A stretch of 64,000 nt of DNA from Actimicrobium sp034313845 (GTDB taxonomy: Bacteria > Pseudomonadota > Gammaproteobacteria > Burkholderiales > Burkholderiaceae_D), in NCBI RefSeq assembly GCF_034313845.1, contig NZ_JAVIWN010000003.1; one strand, 5' to 3'. Within the stretch, counting starts at the first letter, position 1. Every line of letters starts with the position of its first letter. The notes beneath the pieces are model-generated. The model searched no databases, was not told the DNA's origin, and was given only the letters and a program-made list of their open reading frames with translations. This document shows, piece by piece, positions 44,601 to 52,913 of this stretch. A program made the translations under genes and the position numbers.

Positions 44601-47227
44601 TCGGCTTCAAGGCGATGCAGGAACTGGCGCACGGACTGGAAAATATCCTGCAACTGCTGGCGCGTAAAACCGTGGTGCTGGAACCCGCTGATTTCGACCA
44701 GATCGCCCAATGTCTGGGTTTGATGAAAAGCATGCTGCAAGAGTTTGCGCTGGGCGAGCTGCCCTTGCCGCAGCCGGTCCAGCTCAACTTATTGGCGGCG
44801 TTGTTGCAGGATCTCGATACCCGTATCAGTGCGGCTGTTCCGGTTGATACCCCTGTCAAAGAGTTGGCCAGCAAGACGAACGAAGTGGTTGCTGCGGGCA
44901 GCACTGCAGTGCTTCCTTCAGTGCTTGCTGTTACCGCGCAAGTCACCGACGAACTGGATGCTGATTTGCTGCCGGTTTTCATCGAAGAAGGAAAGGATAT
45001 CTTGCCGCAAATGGGCACTGCGCTGCGCGCCTGGCAAGAGTCGCTGACCAGCACCGCGCTGCCGCAATCGCTGCTGCGCCTGCTCCACACGATCAAAGGC
45101 AGTGCCCGAATGGCTGGGGCGATGCAGCTGGGGCAGTACCTGCACGACACCGAAAGCCAGGTCGAGGTACTGCTGCATGATGGCAGCCCGGATTCCGCTG
45201 CACTCGATGCGCTGCTGGCGCGGCACGATGTCAGCTTGTCGTTGTTCGAGCTGTTGCAGGATCCGGCAACAGCGTCATTGGCCGCGCAGCCAATCCCGGA
45301 ACGGGGCGTACCCGATGCGTTTGTACCGACGTTGTTGCCGTTGTCCGGGCCCGATCAGGTGGCATTGCCGTCTGCGCTCGGTGCCGCTACCGCACCGATG
45401 GTGCGGGTACGTGCCGATATCCTCGACCGCCTGGTGAATCAGGCTGGTGAAGTATCGATCTCGCGTTCCCGACTCGAAACCGAAGTCGATACCTTGCGTC
45501 AGTCGCTGGGTGAACTGACCGACAACGTCGGGCGCTTGCGTCAACAATTGCGCGAAATCGAATTGCAGGCCGATAGCCAGATTGCCTCAAAGATGGCGCA
45601 ATCGACCGACGGCGTATTTGATCCGCTCGAATTTGACCGCTACACGCGGTTGCAGGAGCTCACCCGGATGATGGCCGAGAGCGTCGGTGATGTCGCCTCG
45701 GTCCAGCAAAATCTGAATCGTACCGTCGATCAGGCCAGCGTCGACCTGGTCACGCAGGCACGCCTCACGCGCGAGTTGCAGCAAGATCTGATGCGGGTGC
45801 GCATGGTGCCCTTTTCCAGCATCTCCGAGCGACTCTACCGTGTGACACGCCAGGCATCGAAGGAAGTCGACAAGCGCATCAACCTCGATATTCGTGGCGG
45901 AAACGTCGAGATCGATCGCGGTGTGCTGGAAAAAATGGCGGGCCCGTTTGAACATCTGTTGCGCAATGCCATCGTGCATGGCATCGAAAGTCGCGAACAG
46001 CGCCAGGCCGCCGGCAAGAATGAAGTCGGAGAGTTGCGCGTCGAAATCCGGCAAGAAGGCAATGAGGTCGTGCTGGAATTTTCCGATGATGGTCGCGGGC
46101 TTGACCTGCAACGTATCCGCAACAGAGCACAGGAGACTGGCTTGCTGCCACTCGAGCGTGACCTCGCCGAGGCCGAATTGACGGACTTGATTTTTAATCC
46201 GGGTTTTTCAACGGCAGCGGAAGTCACCGAGCTGGCCGGACGCGGAATTGGCATGGACGTGGTGCGTTCCGAAGCCGGCAGTCTTGGCGGTCGGATCGCG
46301 ATCGACTCGCAGGCAGGGCAGGGCGCGCAATTCACGATTCATCTGCCACTGACCCTGGCGGTAACACAAGTCGTCATCGTACGGACCGGCGAGAAAATTT
46401 ATGCGGTGCCATCGGTGCTGGTTGAGCAGGTGCAGCAGCTCAAGTCAACCGCGCTGGCCAGTGCCTACAACGACGGAGCGGTCCAATGGCAAGGTCAGCG
46501 TGTGCCGCTGTTCTATTTGCCGACGTTGCTGGGGGATCGCCAGACCGTCGCGGTGACCCAGCAATACGCACCGCTGATCATTTTGCGCAGCGGGAACGAC
46601 CGGGTCGCCATCCATGTTGATGACATCCAGGGTAATCGTGAGGTTGTCGTCAAGAACATCGGTCCGCAACTGGCGCGCATGGTTGGCATCGCCGGTGCCA
46701 CGGTGCTCGGTTCCGGCGAGATCGTCCTGATCCTCAACCCGGTGCCGCTGGCGCAACGCGTGTTGCTTGACTCCGCACGTGCGGCTGTCATCGACGGCGT
46801 GGGTGCCGTTGCCGATACGCGTCAGGCGGTGCAGGGTTTGCAGTCGCAGCCTATTGTCATGGTGGTCGATGATTCGTTGACCGTGCGGCGTGTTACGCAG
46901 CGTTTGCTGGAGCGCGAAAGTTATCAGGTGGTACTGGCCAAGGATGGCATCGATGCGCTTGAAAAACTACAGTCGATTACGCCGGACATCATGCTGGTCG
47001 ATATCGAGATGCCGCGCATGGACGGCTTCGACCTGACCCGCAATGTCCGCGGCGATGAACGGACCCGCCACATCCCGATCATCATGATCACCTCGCGCAC
47101 GGCAGCCAAGCACCGCAACTACGCGATCGAACTGGGTGTCGATGCGTATCTGGGCAAGCCGTATCGGGAAACCGATTTGCTGGCGGAAATTCATGCGTTC
47201 ATTGAGCGCAAAGTGGTGGGCGGTTGA
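41648..47227 (+). CDS. chpA: Hybrid histidine kinase ChpA (PilL) of the Pil-Chp system
   Basis: A very large CheA-type kinase (1859 residues) that phosphorylates PilG and PilH. In order: an N-terminal region with Hpt-like helices lacking a clear phospho-His; Hpt domains with His782 (FHTLKGSGRM), His976 (AHSLAGSSATVG) and His1147 (LLHTIKGSARM); and a dimerisation segment. Next are HATPase_c (LLRNAIVHGIES near 1435, DDGRGLDL), a CheW domain (about 1575-1710) and a C-terminal receiver with Asp1785. P. aeruginosa ChpA has more Hpt domains. The ATG follows GAGGT. Confidence 0.93.
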   Translation: MSPPNSVTAQVVRDNFDAGSLSWIMAEIREALDKSKAALVEAIRQDDEARLVTLRHARAFLHQAHGALQIVDIEGVTLITETAEDVLERMESGQIGVTPQAAQALDNAYQALLAYLDELLTGVPQQPVRLFPYYRALLELRGAERIHPADLFFPNLAVCPQPEPVSATDVAPVNYLKLRKRFEIALLSFLKKSDEQALASVPDLLEIIALVEQAQLTPQTRNFWWVLRALAEEVATGQIPAERYVKQLFARINLQIRRLSEGSTSLAERLLCDALFFLARIERPSALAQQVREAYQLAGRVPQDYARPRYNAVDSDALQQAREHLTHAKQLWNRLAAGDASMATAFEADMHHLAVAGSRLGAPALAKFLGEVSGITRHAAHSRPGDQLGLDVATCLLFVDNALTNLTCLDEHFAVRADALSARLLSLVAGDAPLPADGWLADISRQAQQRQTMAVLAVEMQSNLRQVEKTLEDYFRDPRERASLPSLGPLLHQIGGALAVLDQPEATRAVQHVERAVQAFVNSPAEAEPDVAAYSAVAQNIGALSFFIETLQLHSGAAKGGFRFDDEQGVFRAEKSGKKPVPEQASAHEEGVSLHPDHAFAQASFHANGRDGQHGVDGRRAAPEPVSVEEEMRQHQQHAANLAALLIGQPDDSALQKKLHDVLQQVQRDARLLDHHEAGAQAGAVIALLGQPDFIAASGALAGLLPGGVAISVDSVTTVAAVKPLVAAEPAQETGEADDAELLEIFLGEAVEVLGAVRATLPYLHADPHDNRQLATLRRGFHTLKGSGRMVGLDALGNAAWSIEKVLNRCIADETGCIPDTLGLVDEAEQLLTAWVGELSADGHSERDGLALIAAAQRLLDGTPLPTDVLSGEDEVIVAEAVPENDGMVPVDDLSDVPAAPVTPDSGAEVIVFPGAQAPTRDDSIRRIGDLEISLNLHSIYLAETDELVRVLSQDLGEWRHEPERRVSVHSVHAAHSLAGSSATVGFKAMQELAHGLENILQLLARKTVVLEPADFDQIAQCLGLMKSMLQEFALGELPLPQPVQLNLLAALLQDLDTRISAAVPVDTPVKELASKTNEVVAAGSTAVLPSVLAVTAQVTDELDADLLPVFIEEGKDILPQMGTALRAWQESLTSTALPQSLLRLLHTIKGSARMAGAMQLGQYLHDTESQVEVLLHDGSPDSAALDALLARHDVSLSLFELLQDPATASLAAQPIPERGVPDAFVPTLLPLSGPDQVALPSALGAATAPMVRVRADILDRLVNQAGEVSISRSRLETEVDTLRQSLGELTDNVGRLRQQLREIELQADSQIASKMAQSTDGVFDPLEFDRYTRLQELTRMMAESVGDVASVQQNLNRTVDQASVDLVTQARLTRELQQDLMRVRMVPFSSISERLYRVTRQASKEVDKRINLDIRGGNVEIDRGVLEKMAGPFEHLLRNAIVHGIESREQRQAAGKNEVGELRVEIRQEGNEVVLEFSDDGRGLDLQRIRNRAQETGLLPLERDLAEAELTDLIFNPGFSTAAEVTELAGRGIGMDVVRSEAGSLGGRIAIDSQAGQGAQFTIHLPLTLAVTQVVIVRTGEKIYAVPSVLVEQVQQLKSTALASAYNDGAVQWQGQRVPLFYLPTLLGDRQTVAVTQQYAPLIILRSGNDRVAIHVDDIQGNREVVVKNIGPQLARMVGIAGATVLGSGEIVLILNPVPLAQRVLLDSARAAVIDGVGAVADTRQAVQGLQSQPIVMVVDDSLTVRRVTQRLLERESYQVVLAKDGIDALEKLQSITPDIMLVDIEMPRMDGFDLTRNVRGDERTRHIPIIMITSRTAAKHRNYAIELGVDAYLGKPYRETDLLAEIHAFIERKVVGG

Positions 47228-47257
47228 TGCGTTGTATTGAATTGCAGAGGCGCATCC

Positions 47258-47289
47258 GGTGCAATGCCCTTCGGTTATTGCACCCTACG
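47258..47289 (+). repeat. REP-like palindrome, copy A of a cluster
   Basis: Arms GGTGCAAT and ATTGCACC enclose the loop GCCCTTCGGTT, with CTACG after it. It is 31 bp beyond the chpA stop and the exact inverse of the 13851 copy over most of its length. Confidence 0.8.
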
Positions 47290-47301
47290 GTTTTTTGAGG
47301 T

Positions 47302-47331
47302 GGTGCAATGCGCTTTGGTTATTGCCCCCCC
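47302..47331 (+). repeat. REP-like palindrome, copy B, degenerate
   Basis: GGTGCAAT, then GCGCTTTGGTT, then ATTGCCCCC: the same element with changes in the loop and a spoiled right arm that ends in an 8-base C-run. Confidence 0.65.
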
Positions 47332-47358
47332 CACGATATATTTATTGATGACTTTTCA

Positions 47359-47390
47359 CGTAGGGTGCAATAACCAAAGGGCATTGCACC
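47359..47390 (-). repeat. REP-like palindrome, copy C, inverted relative to A
   Basis: CGTAGGGTGCAAT, loop AACCAAAGGGC, ATTGCACC. This is the reverse complement of copy A except for one loop base, so A and C can also pair with each other. It lies 48 bp before the photolyase stop. Confidence 0.8.
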
Positions 47391-47437
47391 GCGCGCACTG
47401 GCCACCATCGCCAAGCCCAATCAAATTTTTCCCGCGA

Positions 47438-48952
47438 TCAATCAGCGTCCGGCTCCGCCTCCGTGACCGCAACCTTCTTGACCACGGCATAACGCGCGAG
47501 CGTCTGCTTGCGCGCCACATCATGCGCGACCACGGGCAGCGGATAATTGACGCCCAGTTCGACCCCCGCGTGATCGAGTTCCATCTTTGTCAGCAGCCAA
47601 GGTGCATGCAGTTGCTTGTTGCCGAGCTGCGCCAGTTGCGGGAGGTAGCGTCGGATAAACCGACCGTCGGTATCGAATTTTTCGGATTGCGTGATCGGAT
47701 TAAAAATACGGAAATACGGTTGCGCGTCGCAGCCCGATGACGATGCCCACTGCCAGCCGCCATTGTTGGCCGAGAGGTCGAAGTCAATCAGTTTTTCGGC
47801 GAAATAAGCTTCGCCGCGACGCCAGTCGATGCCGAGATCCTTGATTAAAAAACAGGCAGTGACCATGCGCAGGCGATTGTGCATGTAACCGGTCTGATTA
47901 ATCTGCGCCATGGCCGCATCGACGAGCGGATAGCCGGTGCGACCGGTACACCACGCCTCAAAAAGTGCATCGGCAGCCGGGCCAGTTTCCCATTGGATCG
48001 CGTCGTAGTCAGGTTTGAACGCGCCGCGCACGACGTGCGGATGATGCTGCAAAATCATGAAGTAGAAATCACGCCAGACCAGTTCGGCCAGCCACGTGTT
48101 GGCACCGCTGGCATCGGCTGCAACGCGTGCCGCTTCACAGGCACGTCGGGCCAGATGGCGGATCGACACCGTCCCAAAGCGCAAGTGTACCGACAAGTAA
48201 GACGGTCCCTTGATGGCTGGAAAATCCCGTGTCTGCTTGTATTTATCGATGCGCTCCATGAAATTGTCGACCAGCTGCTGACCACCGTGCATGCCGATCG
48301 GGATAGTCAATTGTGCAAAATTCGATGGCGCAAAACCGAGTTCGGCCAGCGTCGGCATCGTGTGCGCGATCGGGCTGACGGCAAGGCGGTCGGCCAACGA
48401 CTCGACCGGATAGGCGCGGACGTGCACATCGGAGCTATCGAATTGCAATTGCCTGAGCCAGGCATTCTTGTACGGTGTGAAGACCGAGAACGGTTTGCCG
48501 GCCAGCGACAGAACTTCATCCTTTTCAAACACCACCTGATCCTTGTAACTGTGCAGCGCAATGTCGTGCTGCTGCAGCGCGCTGGCGATGGCGGCATCGC
48601 GCGCGATCGCTTGCGGTTCATAGTCGTGATTGATGAAGACCGCGTCCACCTCCAGTTCGCGCGCCAGTGCGGGAATCGCATCGGCGGCACGGGCATGGCG
48701 CACGATCAGCGCGCCGCCGAGCTTGACCAGTTCCTCGTGCAATTCGATCAGGCTGGCATGCAGGAATTCGATGCGGCGATCTTGCTCGGGCAAGTGCTGC
48801 AGGATGTCGCTGTCGAAAATGAAAACACAAAAAACCGCGCGGCTTTGGGTGAGGGCGTAATGCAGCGCAGCCTGGTCAAAGACGCGCAGGTCACGCCGAA
48901 ACCAAAGTAGTGAACGGGAATACGGCAAGTCGGAGAGCGTGTCAGTGGTCAT
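47438..48952 (-). CDS. phrB: Deoxyribodipyrimidine photolyase (class I CPD photolyase)
   Basis: Flavoenzyme that splits cyclobutane pyrimidine dimers with blue light. The 504 residues begin with the N-terminal antenna domain (LLWFRRDLRVFDQAAL) and continue with the C-terminal FAD domain (TSVHLRFG-like SVHLRFGTVSIR, WRDFYFMIL, GRTGYPLVDAAM, MHNRLRMV, WQWASSSGCDAQPYFRIFNP). Conserved Trp residues of the electron path are present. The stretch before the ATG contains CCTCC rather than a Shine-Dalgarno sequence, so initiation is unusual or the start is elsewhere. It converges on chpA across the repeat cluster. Confidence 0.93.
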   Translation of the reverse strand: MTTDTLSDLPYSRSLLWFRRDLRVFDQAALHYALTQSRAVFCVFIFDSDILQHLPEQDRRIEFLHASLIELHEELVKLGGALIVRHARAADAIPALARELEVDAVFINHDYEPQAIARDAAIASALQQHDIALHSYKDQVVFEKDEVLSLAGKPFSVFTPYKNAWLRQLQFDSSDVHVRAYPVESLADRLAVSPIAHTMPTLAELGFAPSNFAQLTIPIGMHGGQQLVDNFMERIDKYKQTRDFPAIKGPSYLSVHLRFGTVSIRHLARRACEAARVAADASGANTWLAELVWRDFYFMILQHHPHVVRGAFKPDYDAIQWETGPAADALFEAWCTGRTGYPLVDAAMAQINQTGYMHNRLRMVTACFLIKDLGIDWRRGEAYFAEKLIDFDLSANNGGWQWASSSGCDAQPYFRIFNPITQSEKFDTDGRFIRRYLPQLAQLGNKQLHAPWLLTKMELDHAGVELGVNYPLPVVAHDVARKQTLARYAVVKKVAVTEAEPDAD

Positions 48953-49068
48953 GGAGGTCCAGGCGGGAATAAAGGGCTGGCGACATTATCGTTGTTCTGC
49001 GCGAGCGCGTCCTGCGTGCAGGCAGCGCTTGCGCTTTCCCGGATTGACTCCCCATCAAAGCTGCTAAA

Positions 49069-49737
49069 ATGCCGCCTATGGCGACGCACAAAAAGACCCC
49101 CCGCACGACCCCTGGCGACGACTCGCATCAAGACCCGGCCGGACTGGCTGATATCGATGATGCGCCGTTGGGCATGGACCTGACCAATCACTTCCTCATT
49201 GCAATGCCGGCGATGGCCGATCCGGTCTTTGGCGGTACCGTGATTTATCTCTGTGAGCACAATGCCCGCGGTGCCCTTGGCGTGATCATCAACAAGCCCA
49301 CCGACATGACGCTCGAAGTCCTGTTTGAGCGTGTCGATCTGAAACTCGAAATCAATCCGCAGCACCCGACCTTGCCCGCCTATCCGGTGATGTTCGGCGG
49401 GCCGGTCCAGCTCGAGCGCGGCTTCGTGTTGCACGCGCCGCTGGGTCCCTTTTCATCGATGATGAAAGTCACCGATGACATCGCGCTGACCACCTCGAAA
49501 GATATCCTCGAAGCGGTGGCGGGTGGCAAGGGACCGGGGCAGTTGCTCGTCACGCTGGGATGCGCCGGCTGGAGTGCTGGCCAGCTTGAGGATGAAATCA
49601 TCCGCAATGGCTGGCTCACCGTCGAGGCCGATCCGGTCGTCATGTTCGACTTGCCGGTCGAGCAGCGCTTCGCAGCGGCAATCCGCCTGCTCGGTATCGA
49701 TCCAAGCATGCTCAATGCCGAGGCCGGGCATGCCTGA
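49069..49737 (+). CDS. yqgE: YqgE/AlgH family protein (DUF179)
   Basis: A conserved protein of unknown biochemical role, originally linked to alginate regulation. The core DLTNHFLIAMPAMADPVFGGTVIYLCEHN, read in segments, and GALGVIINKPTDM, VMFGGPVQLERGFVLH, LGCAGWSAGQLEDEI are diagnostic. An N-terminal extension of about 35 polar residues (with ATGs at 49069 and 49078) precedes the usual start region at MDLTNHF (49174); none has a strong ribosome-binding site. It is followed by ruvX, as in most proteobacteria. Confidence 0.9.
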   Translation: MPPMATHKKTPRTTPGDDSHQDPAGLADIDDAPLGMDLTNHFLIAMPAMADPVFGGTVIYLCEHNARGALGVIINKPTDMTLEVLFERVDLKLEINPQHPTLPAYPVMFGGPVQLERGFVLHAPLGPFSSMMKVTDDIALTTSKDILEAVAGGKGPGQLLVTLGCAGWSAGQLEDEIIRNGWLTVEADPVVMFDLPVEQRFAAAIRLLGIDPSMLNAEAGHA

Positions 49738-49761
49738 GCCGGTCTCTGCAGGCGCGCATTG

Positions 49762-50163
49762 ATGGAGACGGTGCTGGGTTTCGACTTCGGCCTCAAGCGC
49801 ATCGGTGTGGCCGTTGGCAATACGGTGATCCGGCAGGCGCAAGCACTGACCATCATCGACGCTGCCACCAACGACGCCAAGTTTGCTGCCATTGCCGCGC
49901 TGGTGGCCAGCTGGCAACCGGCGCGCTGTATCGTTGGCATGCCGTTTCATCCGGATGGTGCCGAACACGAGATGTCGGTGCGCTGCCGCCGTTTCGCCAA
50001 CCAATTGCATGGCCGCTATGGCTTGCCCACCGTGCTGGTCGACGAACGTTATACCTCGGCAGTCCTTGTCCAGCAGCGCGGCGAACGGATCGACGATCGT
50101 GCCGCCGCGCTGATTTTGCAACAATACTTTGACGATCCTACCGATGCCCATTCTTCCCCATGA
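49762..50163 (+). CDS. ruvX: YqgF/RuvX putative Holliday junction resolvase
   Basis: RNase H-fold nuclease implicated in pre-16S rRNA 5' processing and/or junction resolution. The 133 residues carry the first acidic motif GFDFGLKRIGVAVG, the IVGMPFHPDG loop, DERYTS, and the third motif DDRAAALIL. Its end overlaps the pyrR start by 20 bp. The yqgE-ruvX-pyr order is a standard arrangement. Confidence 0.92.
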   Translation: METVLGFDFGLKRIGVAVGNTVIRQAQALTIIDAATNDAKFAAIAALVASWQPARCIVGMPFHPDGAEHEMSVRCRRFANQLHGRYGLPTVLVDERYTSAVLVQQRGERIDDRAAALILQQYFDDPTDAHSSP

Positions 50164-50656
50164 ACTCGACGCCGAGGCGCTGTATGCCGACCTTGAGCGC
50201 CAGATTGTTGCCGTTCTCGGCAGCACCGAACATCTCGCGCTGGCCGGAATTTATTCCGGCGGTGCCTGGCTGGCCGAGCGGCTGGCGAAAGCCCTGAAGA
50301 TCGAAGACCGGCTCGGCTATATCGATGTCTCGTTTTACCGCGACGACGTTGCCGAAAAAGGGCTGCACGCAGCGGTCAGGCCGAGCCAGATCAGCTTCGA
50401 CGTCGAAGGTGCCACCATCCTGCTCGTCGATGATGTGCTCTACACCGGACGCACCACGCGCGCGGCGATCAATGAATTGTTCGACTATGGCCGCCCGGCA
50501 CGCATCCTGCTGGCAACGCTGGTCGACCGTGGCGCGCGCGAACTGCCAGTCGCACCGGACTTCGTCGGTGCCACGGTCACGCTCGCAGCCGACCAGATTC
50601 TGACCCTGCAACAAGGCGCCGATGGCGCGCTCTCCTTTACGGTGAACCATGCATAA
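50144..50656 (+). CDS. pyrR: Bifunctional pyr operon regulator/uracil phosphoribosyltransferase PyrR
   Basis: A 170-residue PRTase-fold protein with the PRPP loop ILLVDDVLYTGRTTRAAI and DVSFYRDD. Bacillus PyrR binds pyr mRNA and attenuates it; in proteobacteria the homologue is often only a UPRTase-like protein. No anti-terminator stem-loop is apparent before pyrB because the genes overlap (ATG of pyrB lies 8 bp inside pyrR). The start ATG lies within ruvX. Confidence 0.9.
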   Translation: MPILPHELDAEALYADLERQIVAVLGSTEHLALAGIYSGGAWLAERLAKALKIEDRLGYIDVSFYRDDVAEKGLHAAVRPSQISFDVEGATILLVDDVLYTGRTTRAAINELFDYGRPARILLATLVDRGARELPVAPDFVGATVTLAADQILTLQQGADGALSFTVNHA

Positions 50657-51608
50657 CCCGCAACTGAACAAGGATGGCGATTTGCAGCACCTGCTGACCA
50701 TCGAAGGCCTGCCCAAACGCATCGTCATGGATATCCTCGACACCGCACAATCGTTCGTCGGTATCAGCGATCGCGAAGTCAAGAAGGTCCCGCTGATGCG
50801 CGGCAAGAGCGTCTTCAATCTGTTTTTCGAGAACTCGACGCGTACCCGCACCACCTTCGAGATCGCCTCGAAGCGCTTGTCGGCCGACGTCATCAACCTC
50901 AACATCCAGGCTTCCAGCGCGACCAAGGGTGAATCGCTGCTTGATACCATCGACAACCTCGCCGCGATGCACGCCGACATGTTCGTCGTGCGCCACGCAT
51001 CCTCCGGCGCGCCGCACCTGATCGCCCGCCATCTGGTCGAGACCGGCCAGTCGCACGTCCATGTCGTCAATGCCGGCGATGGCCGCCATGCCCATCCGAC
51101 CCAGGGCTTGTTGGACATGTACACGATCCGGCACTACAAAAAAGACTTCACCAACCTGACTGTCGCCATCGTCGGCGACATCCTGCACAGCCGTGTGGCG
51201 CGCTCGGACATCCATGCGCTGACCACACTGGGCGTGCCGGAAATCCGCGCGATCGCGCCGCGCACACTGCTGCCGACCGGGCTCGATCAGATGGGTGTAC
51301 GGGTCTTTACGGACATCAACGAAGGCTTGAAAGGCGTCGACGTGATCATCATGCTGCGCCTGCAAAACGAGCGCATGAGTGGTGCGTTGCTGCCGTCGGC
51401 ACAAGAGTTTTTCAAGAGCTACGGCCTGACACCCGAGCGTCTCGCGCTGGCCAAGCCGGACGCCATCGTGATGCATCCGGGGCCAATGAACCGGGGTGTC
51501 GAAATCGACTCGGCCGTGGCCGACGGCAAGCAGGCCGTAATCCTGCCGCAAGTCACGTTTGGCATCGCAGTCCGGATGGCAGTCATGAGCATACTGGCGA
51601 GTAAATAA
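50649..51608 (+). CDS. pyrB: Aspartate carbamoyltransferase catalytic subunit PyrB
   Basis: Condenses carbamoyl phosphate with aspartate in de novo pyrimidine synthesis. The 319 residues show the carbamoyl phosphate loop FFENSTRTRTTFE, KGESLLDT, the HPTQ motif in AHPTQGLLD and the MHPGPMNRGVEI stretch. It is of the Pseudomonas-type length, which works as a dodecamer with an inactive dihydroorotase partner; that partner is encoded 4 bp downstream. No pyrI regulatory subunit gene is present. Confidence 0.95.
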   Translation: MHNPQLNKDGDLQHLLTIEGLPKRIVMDILDTAQSFVGISDREVKKVPLMRGKSVFNLFFENSTRTRTTFEIASKRLSADVINLNIQASSATKGESLLDTIDNLAAMHADMFVVRHASSGAPHLIARHLVETGQSHVHVVNAGDGRHAHPTQGLLDMYTIRHYKKDFTNLTVAIVGDILHSRVARSDIHALTTLGVPEIRAIAPRTLLPTGLDQMGVRVFTDINEGLKGVDVIIMLRLQNERMSGALLPSAQEFFKSYGLTPERLALAKPDAIVMHPGPMNRGVEIDSAVADGKQAVILPQVTFGIAVRMAVMSILASK

Positions 51609-51611
51609 ACC

Positions 51612-52913
51612 ATGAAACTGCATATCCAGCACGGCCATCTGATCGATCCGGCCAACGGTATCGACGCACCCCACGACGTCTTCATTGATTCCGGCATCAT
51701 CGTCGGCATCGGCCAGCAGCCCGACGGCTTCGACGATGCCCGCGTGTTCGACGCCACCGGCCTGATTGTCGCGCCCGGCCTGGTCGACCTGAGCGTGCGC
51801 TTGCGCGAGCCAGGTTACGAATACAAGGCCACCCTCGAATCCGAAATGCAGGCCGCCTTGCAGGGCGGCGTGACCAGTCTGGTCTGTCCGCCCGACACCG
51901 ATCCGGTGCTCGACGAGCCCGGTCTGGTCGAAATGCTCAAGCACCGCGCCCGCATCCTGAACCAGTCGCATGTCTATCCGCTGGGCGCATTGACGCGCGG
52001 GCTGAAAGGTCATGCGCTGAGCGAAATGTTTGAATTGACCGAAGCCGGTTGCATCGGCTTTTCGCAAGCCGATGAACCGATCCTCGATACCAACGTGCTG
52101 CTGCGCGCCTTGCAATATGCGCAGACCTTCGGTTACACGGTCTGGCTGCGGCCGCAAGATCCGCATCTCGGCATACACGGTATCGCGCACAGCGGACCGA
52201 TCGCCTCGCGACTGGGCTTGTCGGGCGTGCCGGTGATGGCCGAGACCATTGCGCTGCAAACCATCTTTGAACTGGTGCGCGCGACCCGCGCACGGGTCCA
52301 CCTGTGCCGGATTTCCTCGGCGGCCGGTATCGAACTGGTACGCGCCGCCAAGAAAGAAGGCTTGCCGGTGACCTGCGACGTCGGTGCACATTACCTGCAC
52401 CTGACCGATCTCGATATTGGTTTTTTCGATTCAAATGCCCGCCTGTCACCACCGCTGCGTTCGCAGCGCGACCGCGATGCGCTGCGCGCCGGTCTGCTCG
52501 ACGGCACCGTCGATGCGATCTGTTCCGACCATGCGCCGGTCGATGACGATGAAAAACTGATGCCGTTCGGCGAAGCGTCGCCGGGGGCCACGGGCCTTGA
52601 GCTCCTGCTCTCGCTGGCGCTGAAATGGGCCGACGAAGACATTGGACCGAAAGCCGGGGCGGTCTCACGCGCGCTGGCCAAGGTAACCGTCGATGCGGCC
52701 CGCGTGGCCGGTTTGCCGGCCGGGCAGCTCGGTGTCGGCAGCATTGCCGACCTGTGCCTCTTCGATCCGGCTGCGCGCTGGAAAGTCGAGGCCAGCGCGC
52801 TTGCCAGTCAGGGCAAGCACACGCCGTTCCTCGGTTATGAACTCGGAGCATGCGTGATGGCGACCGTGGTGTCGGGACGTCTGGCGTATCTGCGCCACCC
52901 GCACGGCGCATGA
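51612..52913 (+). CDS. pyrC: Dihydroorotase-like protein PyrC' (probably non-catalytic)
   Basis: A 433-residue amidohydrolase-fold protein. In active dihydroorotases a DxHxH motif binds the two zincs; here the segment is D59-L-S61-V-R63 LREPG, so both metal His are replaced. SDHAP near residue 300 and LREPG, GATGLE remain. This matches PyrC' (PyrX) of Pseudomonas and relatives, which has no activity but is needed to assemble active PyrB. A separate active dihydroorotase should be encoded elsewhere. The stop overlaps the plsC start. Confidence 0.92.
   Translation: MKLHIQHGHLIDPANGIDAPHDVFIDSGIIVGIGQQPDGFDDARVFDATGLIVAPGLVDLSVRLREPGYEYKATLESEMQAALQGGVTSLVCPPDTDPVLDEPGLVEMLKHRARILNQSHVYPLGALTRGLKGHALSEMFELTEAGCIGFSQADEPILDTNVLLRALQYAQTFGYTVWLRPQDPHLGIHGIAHSGPIASRLGLSGVPVMAETIALQTIFELVRATRARVHLCRISSAAGIELVRAAKKEGLPVTCDVGAHYLHLTDLDIGFFDSNARLSPPLRSQRDRDALRAGLLDGTVDAICSDHAPVDDDEKLMPFGEASPGATGLELLLSLALKWADEDIGPKAGAVSRALAKVTVDAARVAGLPAGQLGVGSIADLCLFDPAARWKVEASALASQGKHTPFLGYELGACVMATVVSGRLAYLRHPHGA

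Noticed and set aside
47258..47390. Short CRISPR array
   Set aside because: Units are palindromic, in mixed orientation and irregularly spaced, with no cas genes; they fit REP-like elements.
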